This document shows, piece after piece, positions 54,644-63,563 of a DNA stretch of 64,000 nucleotides. The stretch is taken from positions 1 through 64,000 of the forward strand of contig NZ_BJHU01000006.1 in assembly GCF_005405905.1 (NCBI RefSeq), read 5' to 3'. This DNA is from Acidovorax sp. NB1 (GTDB lineage: Bacteria; Pseudomonadota; Gammaproteobacteria; Burkholderiales; Burkholderiaceae_C). The notes under the pieces were generated by a model, which did no database searches, had not been told where the DNA came from, and was given only the letters and a program-made list of their open reading frames with translations. The stretch's first letter is position 1, and every line of letters begins with the position of its first letter. Both the position numbers and the translations under genes were made by a program.

Positions 54644-55266
54644 CAGCCCCCACTGGCCTGGGCCTGGTCGATGATGAGGTAGCGCTTGACCAGGTCGAAG
54701 AAACTTTCGTAGAAGGTGTCTTTGGAGATAGTCTCGCTGCCCACCTTGACCAGCGATTCGCTGCTGGAAGAGAACGGCAGCGACACCGAGCCGATGGCGC
54801 CCACGCCCACGCTGGCCGAGTTGTTGGTCTTGCGCAGGGCGTAAGTGTCCTGCAGCGCGGTCACAAAGCCCAGGCTCACCTTGCCGTCATTGGCCTCGGG
54901 CACACACACCACACGCACCACCATCTGCAGGTGCGATTCGGCCTCGGGCTGAAAGCTTTTTTTGCCTTCGATCAGCTCGGCCTGCTGGGTGGAGATCACA
55001 TAGCCCTGGCTCAACAGTGCGCGGCGCGATGCCTCGCAGGTCTGGACAGGCGTGGCGTCGAACAGGCGCGAGTAGGTGGCCACGGAGCCAAAGTTTTCCT
55101 GCACCTCGAAGGTCTTGGCGGTGGTGCCCACACAGCCCGCCAGCAGCAGGGCCGATGCACCGCCCGCCACGGCCATTGCCAGCGCCCGCAGCAGGGCCCG
55201 GCCTGGCAAGTGGGCCACCGGAGTGGCGTGGGGCAAGGGGCAATCCGTCGGGGAGTTTGGTGTCAT
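54643..55266 (-). CDS. DUF2242-type lipoprotein
   Basis: The 207-residue product has a lipobox: hydrophobic ALAMAVAGGASALLLAGC with cysteine near 45. The body follows (KTFEVQENFGSVATYSRLFD... QPEAESHLQMVVRVVC). It matches the DUF2242 family of outer-membrane lipoproteins. The N-terminal 25 residues before the signal are unusual, so a later start is possible. Its stop lies in the arm of the MITE-like repeat. Confidence 0.72.
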   Translation of the reverse strand: MTPNSPTDCPLPHATPVAHLPGRALLRALAMAVAGGASALLLAGCVGTTAKTFEVQENFGSVATYSRLFDATPVQTCEASRRALLSQGYVISTQQAELIEGKKSFQPEAESHLQMVVRVVCVPEANDGKVSLGFVTALQDTYALRKTNNSASVGVGAIGSVSLPFSSSSESLVKVGSETISKDTFYESFFDLVKRYLIIDQAQASGG

Positions 55267-55706
55267 GTCTGGTTTTCTTCATGCGGCGCAACAGGCTGCT
55301 CTGACGGCACAGGCCGTGCGCGGTTCCATCGATTTTAGGGAGCGGCCAGCCCATCGGCCGCCATATGACCAAGGTTTGGCCAGGGTTTGAACGGGGTTTA
55401 CCGCCGTGCCGACCATCATCCGGCAAGTTATACCCGCCGCGTGTGCAGCAAGTTGTGGATAACCCGCAGAACAACCCCGAGAAACGGCGCCAGTGCGTGG
55501 TTTCAGCGCGCTGCACAAAAAACCGGCAGCCCCGAGCAACGCAGCGCCTGAGCCCCAGTTCGGCATGAAGAGAGGCCAGCAGAAGCTACACTATTGATAG
55601 CTATCAGCGCTCTCCCATTGCGCGTAGACGGCCAAAAAGACTTGTAAAAAACGGCGACCTTCCAGGCCACAGGCCTGGCAGCGCCCGCACCACTCCTTCC
55701 CCTCCC
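55267..55706. other. 440-base intergenic region before the nuclease gene
   Basis: No gene is seen. It contains one perfect DnaA-box match (TGTGGATAA, 55454-55462) and one GCTA-type repeat. The rest shows nothing I can interpret. Confidence 0.6.
55584..55648 (+). repeat. Intergenic GCTA-type repeat
   Basis: ACTATTGATAGCTATCAGCG is followed by CTCTCCCATTGCGCGTAGAC and GGCC, close to the family consensus. Confidence 0.75.
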
Positions 55707-56144
55707 GTGCCCCTTGCTTCCCTGCTCTGCCTGGTCGTCGCCATCAGCGACGGCGACACCCTCACCGCCCGCTGCGGCGTGCCTGGCGCCTACCAGCAGG
55801 TCAAGGTGCGCATTGCCGCCATCGATGCGCCCGAGTCACGCCAGGCGTTTGGCCAGAAGTCGCGGCAGAACCTGGCACGGCTGTGCTTCAAACAGCGCGC
55901 CACGCTGCAGCCGGTGGATGAAGACAACTACGGCCGCACGGTGGCCCATGTGCGCTGCGGCAGTGCCGACGTGGCCACGGCCCAGGTGCGCGCGGGCCTG
56001 GCCTGGGTGTACACGCCGTATGCCGAATCCCGCCCAGAGCTGGCAGCTTTGCAGTCAAAGGCGCGCAGCAACGGTGCCGGCCTGTGGTCGCAAAAGCGGC
56101 CGCTGGCGCCGTGGGACTACAGGCACCGGCGCAGCCAGCGCTGA
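55707..56144 (+). CDS. Secreted thermonuclease-like nuclease (SNase family)
   Basis: The 145-residue product starts with a short hydrophobic signal (SLLCLVVAISDGDT). It contains ISDGDTLTAR, VRIAAIDAPESRQAFG (catalytic arginine and acidic residues) and DNYGRTVAHVRC. Staphylococcal nuclease-type enzymes cut DNA and RNA with calcium. The GTG start at 55707 is uncertain. It is convergent with the flagellin gene. Confidence 0.87.
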   Translation: MPLASLLCLVVAISDGDTLTARCGVPGAYQQVKVRIAAIDAPESRQAFGQKSRQNLARLCFKQRATLQPVDEDNYGRTVAHVRCGSADVATAQVRAGLAWVYTPYAESRPELAALQSKARSNGAGLWSQKRPLAPWDYRHRRSQR

Positions 56145-56165
56145 ACGGGGCTGGAGAGGGATGGA

Positions 56166-57872
56166 TCAGGTGCGCAGCAGGGCCAACACGCCCTGGGGCA
56201 TCTGGTTGGCCTGCACCACCATGGCGTTGCCCGCCTGTTGCAGGATCTGCTGGCGCGCCAGGGTGGCGGTCTCCACCGCAAAGTCGGTGTCGGTGATGCG
56301 CCCCCGGCTGGCCGAGAGGTTCTCGCTGCCGATCTGCAGGTTGGTGATGGCCGACTCCAGCCGCGACGACTGGGCACCGATGACGGCGCGCTGGCTGTTG
56401 ACGTAGTCGAGCGCGCGGTCCACCGACACGATGGTCTGCGCGGCCGAGGTGGTCACGTCCAGCGTGTTGCGCAGCCCCATGGCACCGAGGCCAACCGCGC
56501 CCACGCGGGTTTCCATGGTCTGGTTGGCGTTGGCGCCCACCTGGAAGACCTTGGTGCTGATGGCGCCGCTGGACGACGCGATGTTTTCAAAGGTTTCGGT
56601 AAAGCCCTGCAGCACATTCTTGCCCGAGCGGCTGCCCTGGTTGGGGATGGCGGCCTTGGCGTCACGCACCATGCCACCGTCCACATCGGCGCCGCCGATG
56701 GCACCGGTGTCGGCGTTGTTCAGGTCAAAGCTGCCGATGAAAGCCGCGCCATTGAGCCCGAACTGCGTGAGCGCGTCCCCCGCATTGGTGAAGGCCCCGG
56801 CCGACGCGGCACCAATGGCCGCATTCAGCGTGGAGCCGGGGTTGTTGCTCATGTAGGTAAGCACATCCTTGATGCCAGTGCCACCCGCCGCCTTGATGCG
56901 TTCGTGCATGTAGCGCACGGCCGAATAGCTGGCCGAATAGAACTCGCTGGTGGTGGTCGGCCCGCCAATGGCCGTCACCACGGCGGCCACGCCCAGGTTG
57001 GCCACGTCGTTGCGCACCCGCTCTTCACCGCCGTGGATGAACTCGGCCGCGCCTTCGGCAAACCACAGGTGGTTGTTCGAGATGTCGTTCCAGTTGGTGG
57101 CGCGCGCCATCACGGCATGCACCATCTCATGGCCGACGGTGCGATCGCTGTAGAACGGCGCCGTGCCCCCATTGGGCATGTTGGGCGGCACAAAGTCGGC
57201 CATGTCCACCTGCAGCACCAGATTCAGCCCCCGCCCCTGCCCGTCGTAGCCGCCGAGGGGCTGGACATAGGCCCCCACACCGTATTGGCCATCGGTGAAA
57301 CCGGTGAAGCGGATGTCCAGCGACGCACCATCGCCCTGGATGCCGTAAAAAGTGCGGATGAGGTTTTCGCTGCTCTCCAGCCAGCTGCCCGCACTGGTCA
57401 TGCCATCGAACACAGCCAGCAGGTTTTCGTCGCCCACCACGCTGGCATCGGAGCGGTCGAACACCTCCATGCCGTTGAACTGCGTGGTGCGCCCGGTGCG
57501 GTCGATCTCTTGAGCCAGCCGCGTGACCTCGGCCTGGATGGCCTGGCGGTCGGACGCGCTGTTGGTGTCGTTGGCAGCCTGCACGGCAAGCTCGCGGATG
57601 CGCTGCAGGCTGGCAGTGACGCTTTGCAGCGCACCCTCGGCCGTCTGCATGAGCGAGAGGCCGTCATTGGCATTGCGCGCCGCCTGGTTGAGCCCCCGGA
57701 TCTGGGAGGTGAACCGCTCGGAGATCGCCAGGCCCGCAGCGTCGTCCTTCGCGCTGTTGATGCGCAGGCCCGAGGACAGGCGCTGCACGGTCGTGGCCAT
57801 GTCGTTCTGCGCATTGCCAAGCCGGCGCTGCGCATTGAGCGACATTACGTTGGTGTTGATCGTCAACCCCAT
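56166..57872 (-). CDS. Flagellin with internal HExxH metallopeptidase domain (flagellinolysin type)
   Basis: The 568-residue product keeps the flagellin ends. The N-terminus runs from [18 protein letters not shown] through [19 protein letters not shown]. The C-terminus holds [20 protein letters not shown] and [20 protein letters not shown]. The variable middle (about 150-400) is a zinc-peptidase-like domain: HEMVH at 248-252, then WFAEGAAEF with the likely third ligand Glu273. Proteolytic flagellins of this layout are known as flagellinolysins and make the filament an enzyme array. No other flagellar genes are near. ATG 57872 is chosen from the flagellin N-terminus. A sigma-28 promoter lies upstream. 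Confidence 0.9.
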   Translation of the reverse strand: MGLTINTNVMSLNAQRRLGNAQNDMATTVQRLSSGLRINSAKDDAAGLAISERFTSQIRGLNQAARNANDGLSLMQTAEGALQSVTASLQRIRELAVQAANDTNSASDRQAIQAEVTRLAQEIDRTGRTTQFNGMEVFDRSDASVVGDENLLAVFDGMTSAGSWLESSENLIRTFYGIQGDGASLDIRFTGFTDGQYGVGAYVQPLGGYDGQGRGLNLVLQVDMADFVPPNMPNGGTAPFYSDRTVGHEMVHAVMARATNWNDISNNHLWFAEGAAEFIHGGEERVRNDVANLGVAAVVTAIGGPTTTSEFYSASYSAVRYMHERIKAAGGTGIKDVLTYMSNNPGSTLNAAIGAASAGAFTNAGDALTQFGLNGAAFIGSFDLNNADTGAIGGADVDGGMVRDAKAAIPNQGSRSGKNVLQGFTETFENIASSSGAISTKVFQVGANANQTMETRVGAVGLGAMGLRNTLDVTTSAAQTIVSVDRALDYVNSQRAVIGAQSSRLESAITNLQIGSENLSASRGRITDTDFAVETATLARQQILQQAGNAMVVQANQMPQGVLALLRT

Positions 57873-57970
57873 GGCCTGCCCCGTGAACCCCTGGTGAGTG
57901 GTGGGTAAATACACAGCTCCCGCCCCCACGCCACAGCGCCGGGGACCCGGAAGCCCGCTTCTCTTTCTCC

Positions 57971-57997
57971 TTATCGACGGGCTCCGGCAAAACCTGA
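57971..57997 (-). promoter_or_regulatory. Sigma-28 (FliA) promoter of the flagellin gene
   Basis: Read on the minus strand, TCAGGTTT and GTCGATAA are separated by eleven bases. The consensus is TAAAGTTT, N11, GCCGATAA; six of eight and seven of eight bases agree. Transcription would start near 57964, giving a leader of about 90 bases. It indicates late flagellar expression of a real flagellin gene. Confidence 0.75.
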
Positions 57998-58149
57998 ATA
58001 GCGATTTCTGCGGGTCTTTCCCCCAGCCACCAGCACGCCAGGGGCATGGCCGTTAGCATCGTGGGGTCTTTTCCCCCTTGGCCCGGCGGCGCCTTAAGAG
58101 CCTGTTCAAAGAAGTCGCTCTCAGCCCCGCGCCAACCGTCCCCGTTGCC

Positions 58150-59421
58150 ATGACCGCTCCCCCATCCCCTCTTGCGGCGCCCGATGCCGAGCCCGCCAAC
58201 GTCTACCGCCATTCCGGTTTTGTTGCTTTTCTGATCGCCCGCGTGGTGGCTGTGGTGGCCACCCAGGTGCAGGCCGTAGTCGTGGCCTGGCAGGTGTACG
58301 ACCTCACCCGCGAGCCGCTGGCGCTGGCCTATGTGGGGCTGGCGCAGTTTCTGCCCATGTTGTGCCTGCTGCTGCCAGCGGGCGATTTGATCGACCGGTT
58401 TGCGCGCAAGCGCATCCTGGCGCTGGCCTGGGCGGTGGGCGGGGTGTGCAGCGCGTTGCTGTGGTGGCTGTCGGGCCACGGCGCCAGCGGTGTGGCGGGC
58501 ATTTATGCAGTGCTGGTGCTCTACGGGTGCTCACGCGCTTTCTCGGGCCCGGCCATGCAAAGCCTGCTGCCGCAGATCGTGCCACGCGGGCATCTGGCCC
58601 AGGCCATGGCCGCCAACAGCATGCTGATGCGCGTGGCCAGCATCGGCGGGCCCCTGCTGGGCGGGCTGCTGTATGCGCTGGGTGGCGGCGAGCTGACCTA
58701 TGCCATGTGCTGCGCCTGCTTTGCACTGGGGGTGGCGCTGGTGCTGCGGGTTCCGGTGGCGCACGGCACCGCGCCCGGCCCCACGCAGGGCACGATGTGG
58801 CAGCGCTTTGGCGCGGGCATCGGCTTCATCCGCTCGCGGCCCATCATCCTGGGCACCATCTCGCTGGACCTGTTTGCGGTGCTGCTGGGCGGCGTGGTGG
58901 CGCTGCTGCCCATCTATGCACAAGAGGTGCTGCATGTGGGCCCGGCGGGCCTGGGCGCGCTGCGCAGCGCCATGGCGGTGGGCGAAGTGGGCGCCGGGCT
59001 GTACCTGAGCATGCGGCCCTTCAACCGCCATGTGGGGCGCACCATGTTCATTGCCGTGGCGGTGTTTGGCGTGGCCAACCTGGTGTTTGCGCTGTCGCAC
59101 TGGTTCTGGCTGTCGTTTGCGGCGCTGATGGTGGCAGGCGCGGCCGACATGGTGAGCGTGTACATCCGGGGCGCGCTGGTGCAGTTCTCCACGCCCGACA
59201 CCATGCGCGGGCGGGTGAACGCAGTCAACATGCTGTTCATCGGCTCGTCGAACGAGCTGGGCGAGTTCCGCGCGGGCACCAGCGCCGCCTGGCTGGGCGT
59301 GGTGCCCGCCGCCGTGGTGGGCGGCCTGTGCACGCTGGGCGTGGTGGGGGGCTGGATGTGGGCCTTCAAGACGCTGCGCACGGTGGACCGCTTCGAGGAA
59401 GCTGCGCCGGCCAGCAGCTGA
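58150..59421 (+). CDS. MFS exporter, EntS-like
   Basis: The 423-residue membrane protein has about 11-12 helices. AGDLIDRFARKRI is the loop 2-3 motif, with FSGPAMQSLLPQIVP and RGALVQFSTPDTMRGRVNAV as the MFS_3/EntS family segments. Relatives export siderophores or other small molecules; the substrate here is unknown. ATG 58150. Confidence 0.87.
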   Translation: MTAPPSPLAAPDAEPANVYRHSGFVAFLIARVVAVVATQVQAVVVAWQVYDLTREPLALAYVGLAQFLPMLCLLLPAGDLIDRFARKRILALAWAVGGVCSALLWWLSGHGASGVAGIYAVLVLYGCSRAFSGPAMQSLLPQIVPRGHLAQAMAANSMLMRVASIGGPLLGGLLYALGGGELTYAMCCACFALGVALVLRVPVAHGTAPGPTQGTMWQRFGAGIGFIRSRPIILGTISLDLFAVLLGGVVALLPIYAQEVLHVGPAGLGALRSAMAVGEVGAGLYLSMRPFNRHVGRTMFIAVAVFGVANLVFALSHWFWLSFAALMVAGAADMVSVYIRGALVQFSTPDTMRGRVNAVNMLFIGSSNELGEFRAGTSAAWLGVVPAAVVGGLCTLGVVGGWMWAFKTLRTVDRFEEAAPASS

Positions 59422-59569
59422 GCAGGTGAGCAGTTCAGCGGCGGCGCGACAGCCCGTGTAAACAAGCTCTGGGGCATTTGTGTCGCGCAGGTAAAACCCG
59501 CGCGGCAGGCTTGCACGCCGCGTGGGGGCGGCGCACCATGCGCCCACTGCCTGCCCCACAAGCGCGCCC

Positions 59570-61189
59570 ATGAACGCACCCTTCGCTCCGCCCTCCAGCC
59601 ATCTACAGCGCCGCACCGTGCTCGCAGGCCTAGGCCTGCTGGGCATGGCCGCCACCGCCCCTCTGGGCCTGGCCCGTGCCGCCGCCCCGGCAGGCGCCGC
59701 CCCCTGGGCCCAGGCCGACGAGGCCACCCTGGCCCGCCTGCTGGACCGCGTGACCTGGGGCAACATCGCCCAGGGCACGCAGGCGCTGCCGCCGCAGGGG
59801 GCTGCGGCCTATCTGACCGCCCAGCTGCGCCCGCCGCCCACCACGCTGCCGAGCGCAGCGCAGGCACAGATCGACGCCATGGCCATCACCCGCACGCCCT
59901 TGCCCGAGCTGGCCGCGCGCATGGAGGCGCAGCAACAGGCCGCCAAGGCCCAACCCACCGAAGAGGGCCGCAAGGCCGCACTCAAGGCCTGGCAGCAGGA
60001 CATGCGCGCGCTGCAGCAAGAGGCGGCCGAGCGTTTTGTGCTGCGCGCGCTGTATTCCCCCACCCAGCTGCGCGAGAAGATGACCTGGTTCTGGATGAAC
60101 CACTTCAACGTGTTTGCAGGCAAAGGCCCCTTGCGCGCGCTGGTGGGCGACTATGAAGAGCGCGCCATCCGCCCCCACGCACTGGGCCGCTTTCGCGACC
60201 TGCTGGGCGCCACGGTGCGCCACCCGGCCATGCTGCACTACCTGGACAACGCCCGCAACGCAGCGGGCCGCATCAACGAAAACTACGCGCGCGAGCTGAT
60301 GGAGCTGCACACCCTGGGTGTGGACGGTGGCTACAGCCAGCAGGACGTGCAGGAGCTGGCGCGCGTGCTGACCGGCGTGGGCATTGCACGGCAGCCAGAC
60401 AGCAACGAGCCCCCGCGCATGAAACCCGCGCTGCGCCGCCACTACGTGCGCGACGGCCTGTTCGAGTTCAACCCCCAGCGGCATGACTGGGAGCCCAAGA
60501 CGCTGCTGGGCCAGCCGCTGCGCGCCGAAGGCCTGGCCGAGGTGGACGAGGCGCTCGACCGCCTGGCCCGTGCACCGGCCACGGCGCGTTTCATCACGCG
60601 CAAGATCGCGCTGTTCCTGGTGGGCGACCAGCCGCCGCCTGCGCTGCTGCAAACGCTGGCCCGCACGTTCGAGCGCACCGATGGCGACATCGCCGCCGTG
60701 CTGGAGGCGCTGTTCAGCGCGCCGGAATTTCACGCGTCGCTGGGCCAGCGGTTTCGCGACCCTGTGCACTACGTGCTGGCCGGCCTGCGCCTGGCCCATG
60801 GCGACGCCGTGCTGCCCGGCGCCGAGCCCGCACTGGGCTGGCTGCAGCGGCTGGCCGAGCCCTTGTACGGCCGCGCCACACCTGACGGCTACCCGCTGGA
60901 CGCCGCCGCGTGGGCGGGCTCGGGGCAGATGTCCACCCGTTTCGAGATCGCCCGCGCCATCGGGGCCGGGGTGGCCTCCGCGCCCCTGTCCACCCCGCGC
61001 GAGAAGGAGATGAGGATGGCCGAGCAGTCCGCAGCGCAGCGCACGCCCCCGCCGCTGGCGCAGAGTGCCTATGTGCGCGCCCTGCAGCCCACCTGGTCGG
61101 CCGCCACGCGCAATGCGCTGGCGCAGGCCACCTCACCGCGCGAATGGAACCTGCTGTTCCTCGCGTCCCCCGAGTTCATGCACGGCTAG
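59570..61189 (+). CDS. DUF1800 secreted protein
   Basis: The 539-residue product has a twin-arginine-like signal (LQRRTVLAGLGLLGMAATAP). DUF1800 segments follow: REKMTWFWMNHFNVF, NENYARELMELHTLGVDGGY and FITRKIALFLVGD. Such proteins are regularly encoded with DUF1501 proteins, as here (11 bases apart), and are exported folded. Function unknown. Confidence 0.88.
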   Translation: MNAPFAPPSSHLQRRTVLAGLGLLGMAATAPLGLARAAAPAGAAPWAQADEATLARLLDRVTWGNIAQGTQALPPQGAAAYLTAQLRPPPTTLPSAAQAQIDAMAITRTPLPELAARMEAQQQAAKAQPTEEGRKAALKAWQQDMRALQQEAAERFVLRALYSPTQLREKMTWFWMNHFNVFAGKGPLRALVGDYEERAIRPHALGRFRDLLGATVRHPAMLHYLDNARNAAGRINENYARELMELHTLGVDGGYSQQDVQELARVLTGVGIARQPDSNEPPRMKPALRRHYVRDGLFEFNPQRHDWEPKTLLGQPLRAEGLAEVDEALDRLARAPATARFITRKIALFLVGDQPPPALLQTLARTFERTDGDIAAVLEALFSAPEFHASLGQRFRDPVHYVLAGLRLAHGDAVLPGAEPALGWLQRLAEPLYGRATPDGYPLDAAAWAGSGQMSTRFEIARAIGAGVASAPLSTPREKEMRMAEQSAAQRTPPPLAQSAYVRALQPTWSAATRNALAQATSPREWNLLFLASPEFMHG

Positions 61190-61199
61190 AAGAATCACC

Positions 61200-62417
61200 A
61201 TGCAACGCAGACACCTTCTTCAAGCCCTGGGCGCCAGCGCGCTGGGCGTTAACAGTGCGAGCGCGATGGCCGCCCTCGGCGCGCTGGACGCGCGTTTTCT
61301 ACTCGTTTTTCTGCGTGGCGGCTATGACTGCGCCAGCCTGCTCGTGCCCACGGCCAGCAGCTACTACTACGAGACGCGGCCCAACATCGCCATTGCCCGC
61401 CCCGGGCAGGACGGTGGCGCGCTGCCGCTCACGCCCGACTGGGGCCTGCACCCCGCGCTGGCCGATTCGATGCTGCCGCTGTACCAGCAGCGCCAGCTGG
61501 CCTTTGTGCCGTTTGCGGGCACCGACGACCTCTCGCGCAGCCACTTCGATACGCAGGACAGCATGGAACTGGGCCAGCCCGTGGGCGGGCGGCGCGACTA
61601 CCGCTCGGGCTTCTTGAACCGGCTGGTAGCCGAGCTGAACCCGCGCACCGGCAACCCCCCGGCCACGGCAGCGCTGCAGCCCATGGCCTTCACCAGCACC
61701 CTGCCACTGGTGCTGCGCGGCGCGGTGGACGTGCCCAACACGCTGCTGAGTGCGGCGGCGGGCCGCAGTGGTGTGGATGCGCGGCAGGCACAGCTCATCG
61801 AATCCATGTACCGGGGCACGCCACTGGCCACGCCCGTGGCCGAAGGTTTTGCCACGCGCGAAGAAGTGGCCCGCACCATGCAGGGCGAAATGGAGGCCGC
61901 CAGCCGCAACGCGCTCAGCACCAAGGGCTTTGAAGGCACGGCGCGGCGCATGGCAAAGCTGATGCAGGCGCGCTACCAAATCGGATTTGTGGACGTGGGC
62001 GGCTGGGACACCCATGTGGGCCAGGGCGCTGCCACCGGCACGCTGGCCAACCGCTTTGAAGAGCTGGGCCGAGGCCTGGCAGGCTTTGCCGACGAGATGG
62101 GCCCCGCGTGGAAGCACACCGTGGTCGTGGTGGTCAGCGAGTTTGGCCGCACCTTCCGCGAGAACGGCAACCGGGGCACGGACCACGGCCACGGCACCGT
62201 GTTCTGGGTGCTGGGCGGTGGCGTGGGCGGCGGGCGCGTGGTGGGCGAGCAGCAGGCACTGACGGCCACCACGCTGTTCCAGAACCGCGACTACCCCGTG
62301 CTCAACGACTACCGCGCCGTGCTGGGCGGGCTGTTTGCGCGCCTGTACGGGCTGAACGCGGCCGCCGTGGCGCGGGTGTTTCCGGGGACGAAGGGAGTGG
62401 ATCTGCGGCTGGTGTAG
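61200..62417 (+). CDS. DUF1501 secreted protein (sulfatase/alkaline-phosphatase-like fold)
   Basis: The 405-residue product has an N-terminal signal (MQRRHLLQALGASALGVNSA). DUF1501 motifs FLRGGYDCASLLVP, GWDTHVGQ, SEFGRTFRENGN and TDHGHGTVFWVLGG are arranged as in metal-dependent hydrolases. It is transcribed with the DUF1800 gene and likely exported by the same route. Function unknown. Confidence 0.9.
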   Translation: MQRRHLLQALGASALGVNSASAMAALGALDARFLLVFLRGGYDCASLLVPTASSYYYETRPNIAIARPGQDGGALPLTPDWGLHPALADSMLPLYQQRQLAFVPFAGTDDLSRSHFDTQDSMELGQPVGGRRDYRSGFLNRLVAELNPRTGNPPATAALQPMAFTSTLPLVLRGAVDVPNTLLSAAAGRSGVDARQAQLIESMYRGTPLATPVAEGFATREEVARTMQGEMEAASRNALSTKGFEGTARRMAKLMQARYQIGFVDVGGWDTHVGQGAATGTLANRFEELGRGLAGFADEMGPAWKHTVVVVVSEFGRTFRENGNRGTDHGHGTVFWVLGGGVGGGRVVGEQQALTATTLFQNRDYPVLNDYRAVLGGLFARLYGLNAAAVARVFPGTKGVDLRLV

Positions 62418-62426
62418 CCTGCGTAG

Positions 62427-62492
62427 ATTGCTACATATTTAATAGCTATTAGCGCTTATCTATCGCGCGCAAAGGCCGATTTTCATTCAAAA
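62427..62492 (+). repeat. Intergenic GCTA-type repeat, best-preserved copy
   Basis: TTGCTACATATTTAATAGCT, then ATTAGCGCTTATCTATCGCG, CGCAAAGGCCGATTTTCATT and CAAAA. Full family structure is present. It lies between convergent genes. Confidence 0.8.
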
Positions 62493-62504
62493 CCGGCCCC
62501 TGCT

Positions 62505-63422
62505 TCAGGCGTTGAAGGTGCCAGAGAGCAGCTCGGGCAGGCGCTCGACCTTCATCTTGAAACCGCAGGCCTGGGCATGGCCGCCGCCGCCCATGCTTTC
62601 GGCCAGGGCGATGCAGTCGAAATTGCGCTGCGCACGCAGCCCCACCTTCACGCCTTTTTCACCGGCGCTCCACATCAGCGCAAAGGTGCCGGTCTTGGCC
62701 GAGAGCATGTCGCCCACCAGGCTGTGGAACATGCCCGGCGCATTCACCATCAGGCCCGCGATGCCGTTGAACACCAGGGGCTGCGCGCCCTCGGCGATGT
62801 CGGCACAGAGCTTTTTGTACTTCTCGTCCATGGCCGCGCCGCGCACCATGAACTGCGCAAGCTGCTCGGGGCTGAAGGCAGCGATCTCGCTCCAGCGCGC
62901 AAAGTCCTGCGTCTCCATGTCGAGCGCCGACAGGAAGCGTGCGCTCTCTTCAAACTCCCACTTCCAGATGTCGCGGTCTTCCACATACTGCAGCAGCGCC
63001 GGGATGGGTGTGTGCGGGTGGAAGAACTCCCAGGCCAGGCGCGCGCCCGACTTGCTCATGTCAAAGTGCACCACGCCGCAGCGGCAGGCAAACCCGGTGA
63101 GCTTTTCGGCCGCGCTCTTGTGGTGGTCCAGCATCACCAGCTTGGAGGCACGCTCGTCGATCGCCTGCAGGATCTCGGCCGAGAACGAGAAGTCAAGGAT
63201 GTAAACGGTGCGGCCCGCCACGGGCGGCAAGTCGTCCACCGAGAGCACATCGCCGTGGTCCAAGCCCCGGTACTCGGCGCTGTCGCCGTAGTACAGCCAG
63301 GCGGCCAGCGCAGCGCCAAAGCCGTCGGGGCAATTGCGCCCGTGGTACAGGATCAGCGGCGCGGGGTCGTTCTTGTCGGGGGCAACCAGCAGTTGCAGGG
63401 GGAGTATGGTTTTCTTCGTCAT
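62505..63422 (-). CDS. DHH-family phosphoesterase
   Basis: The 305-residue product has YHGRNCPDGFGAALAAWL (DHH-domain metal ligands in a variant form), VYILDFSFSAE, LVMLDHHKSA (the DHH motif) and the C-terminal DHHA1 glycine motif SMGGGGHAQACGF. Relatives hydrolyse nano-RNA, pAp or cyclic dinucleotides. The N-terminus MTKKTILPLQLL starts at ATG 63422. Confidence 0.85.
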   Translation of the reverse strand: MTKKTILPLQLLVAPDKNDPAPLILYHGRNCPDGFGAALAAWLYYGDSAEYRGLDHGDVLSVDDLPPVAGRTVYILDFSFSAEILQAIDERASKLVMLDHHKSAAEKLTGFACRCGVVHFDMSKSGARLAWEFFHPHTPIPALLQYVEDRDIWKWEFEESARFLSALDMETQDFARWSEIAAFSPEQLAQFMVRGAAMDEKYKKLCADIAEGAQPLVFNGIAGLMVNAPGMFHSLVGDMLSAKTGTFALMWSAGEKGVKVGLRAQRNFDCIALAESMGGGGHAQACGFKMKVERLPELLSGTFNA

Positions 63423-63563
63423 GACCCCCAATTGTCGCTGGCTCAATAGACAGCAGCGAGCGCAAAGTGCGCAACCGCTCACGCGCCCGGCGGGAACCAA
63501 CCGGCACGGCCACACCTCCACCCCACCAGCGCCACACAGCGAAAGCCCTCAGAAAAGGCCCCC

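Noticed and set aside
55454..55462. Perfect DnaA box TGTGGATAA
   Set aside because: Single copy with no AT-rich unwinding region and no dnaA, dnaN or gidA nearby, so not an origin.
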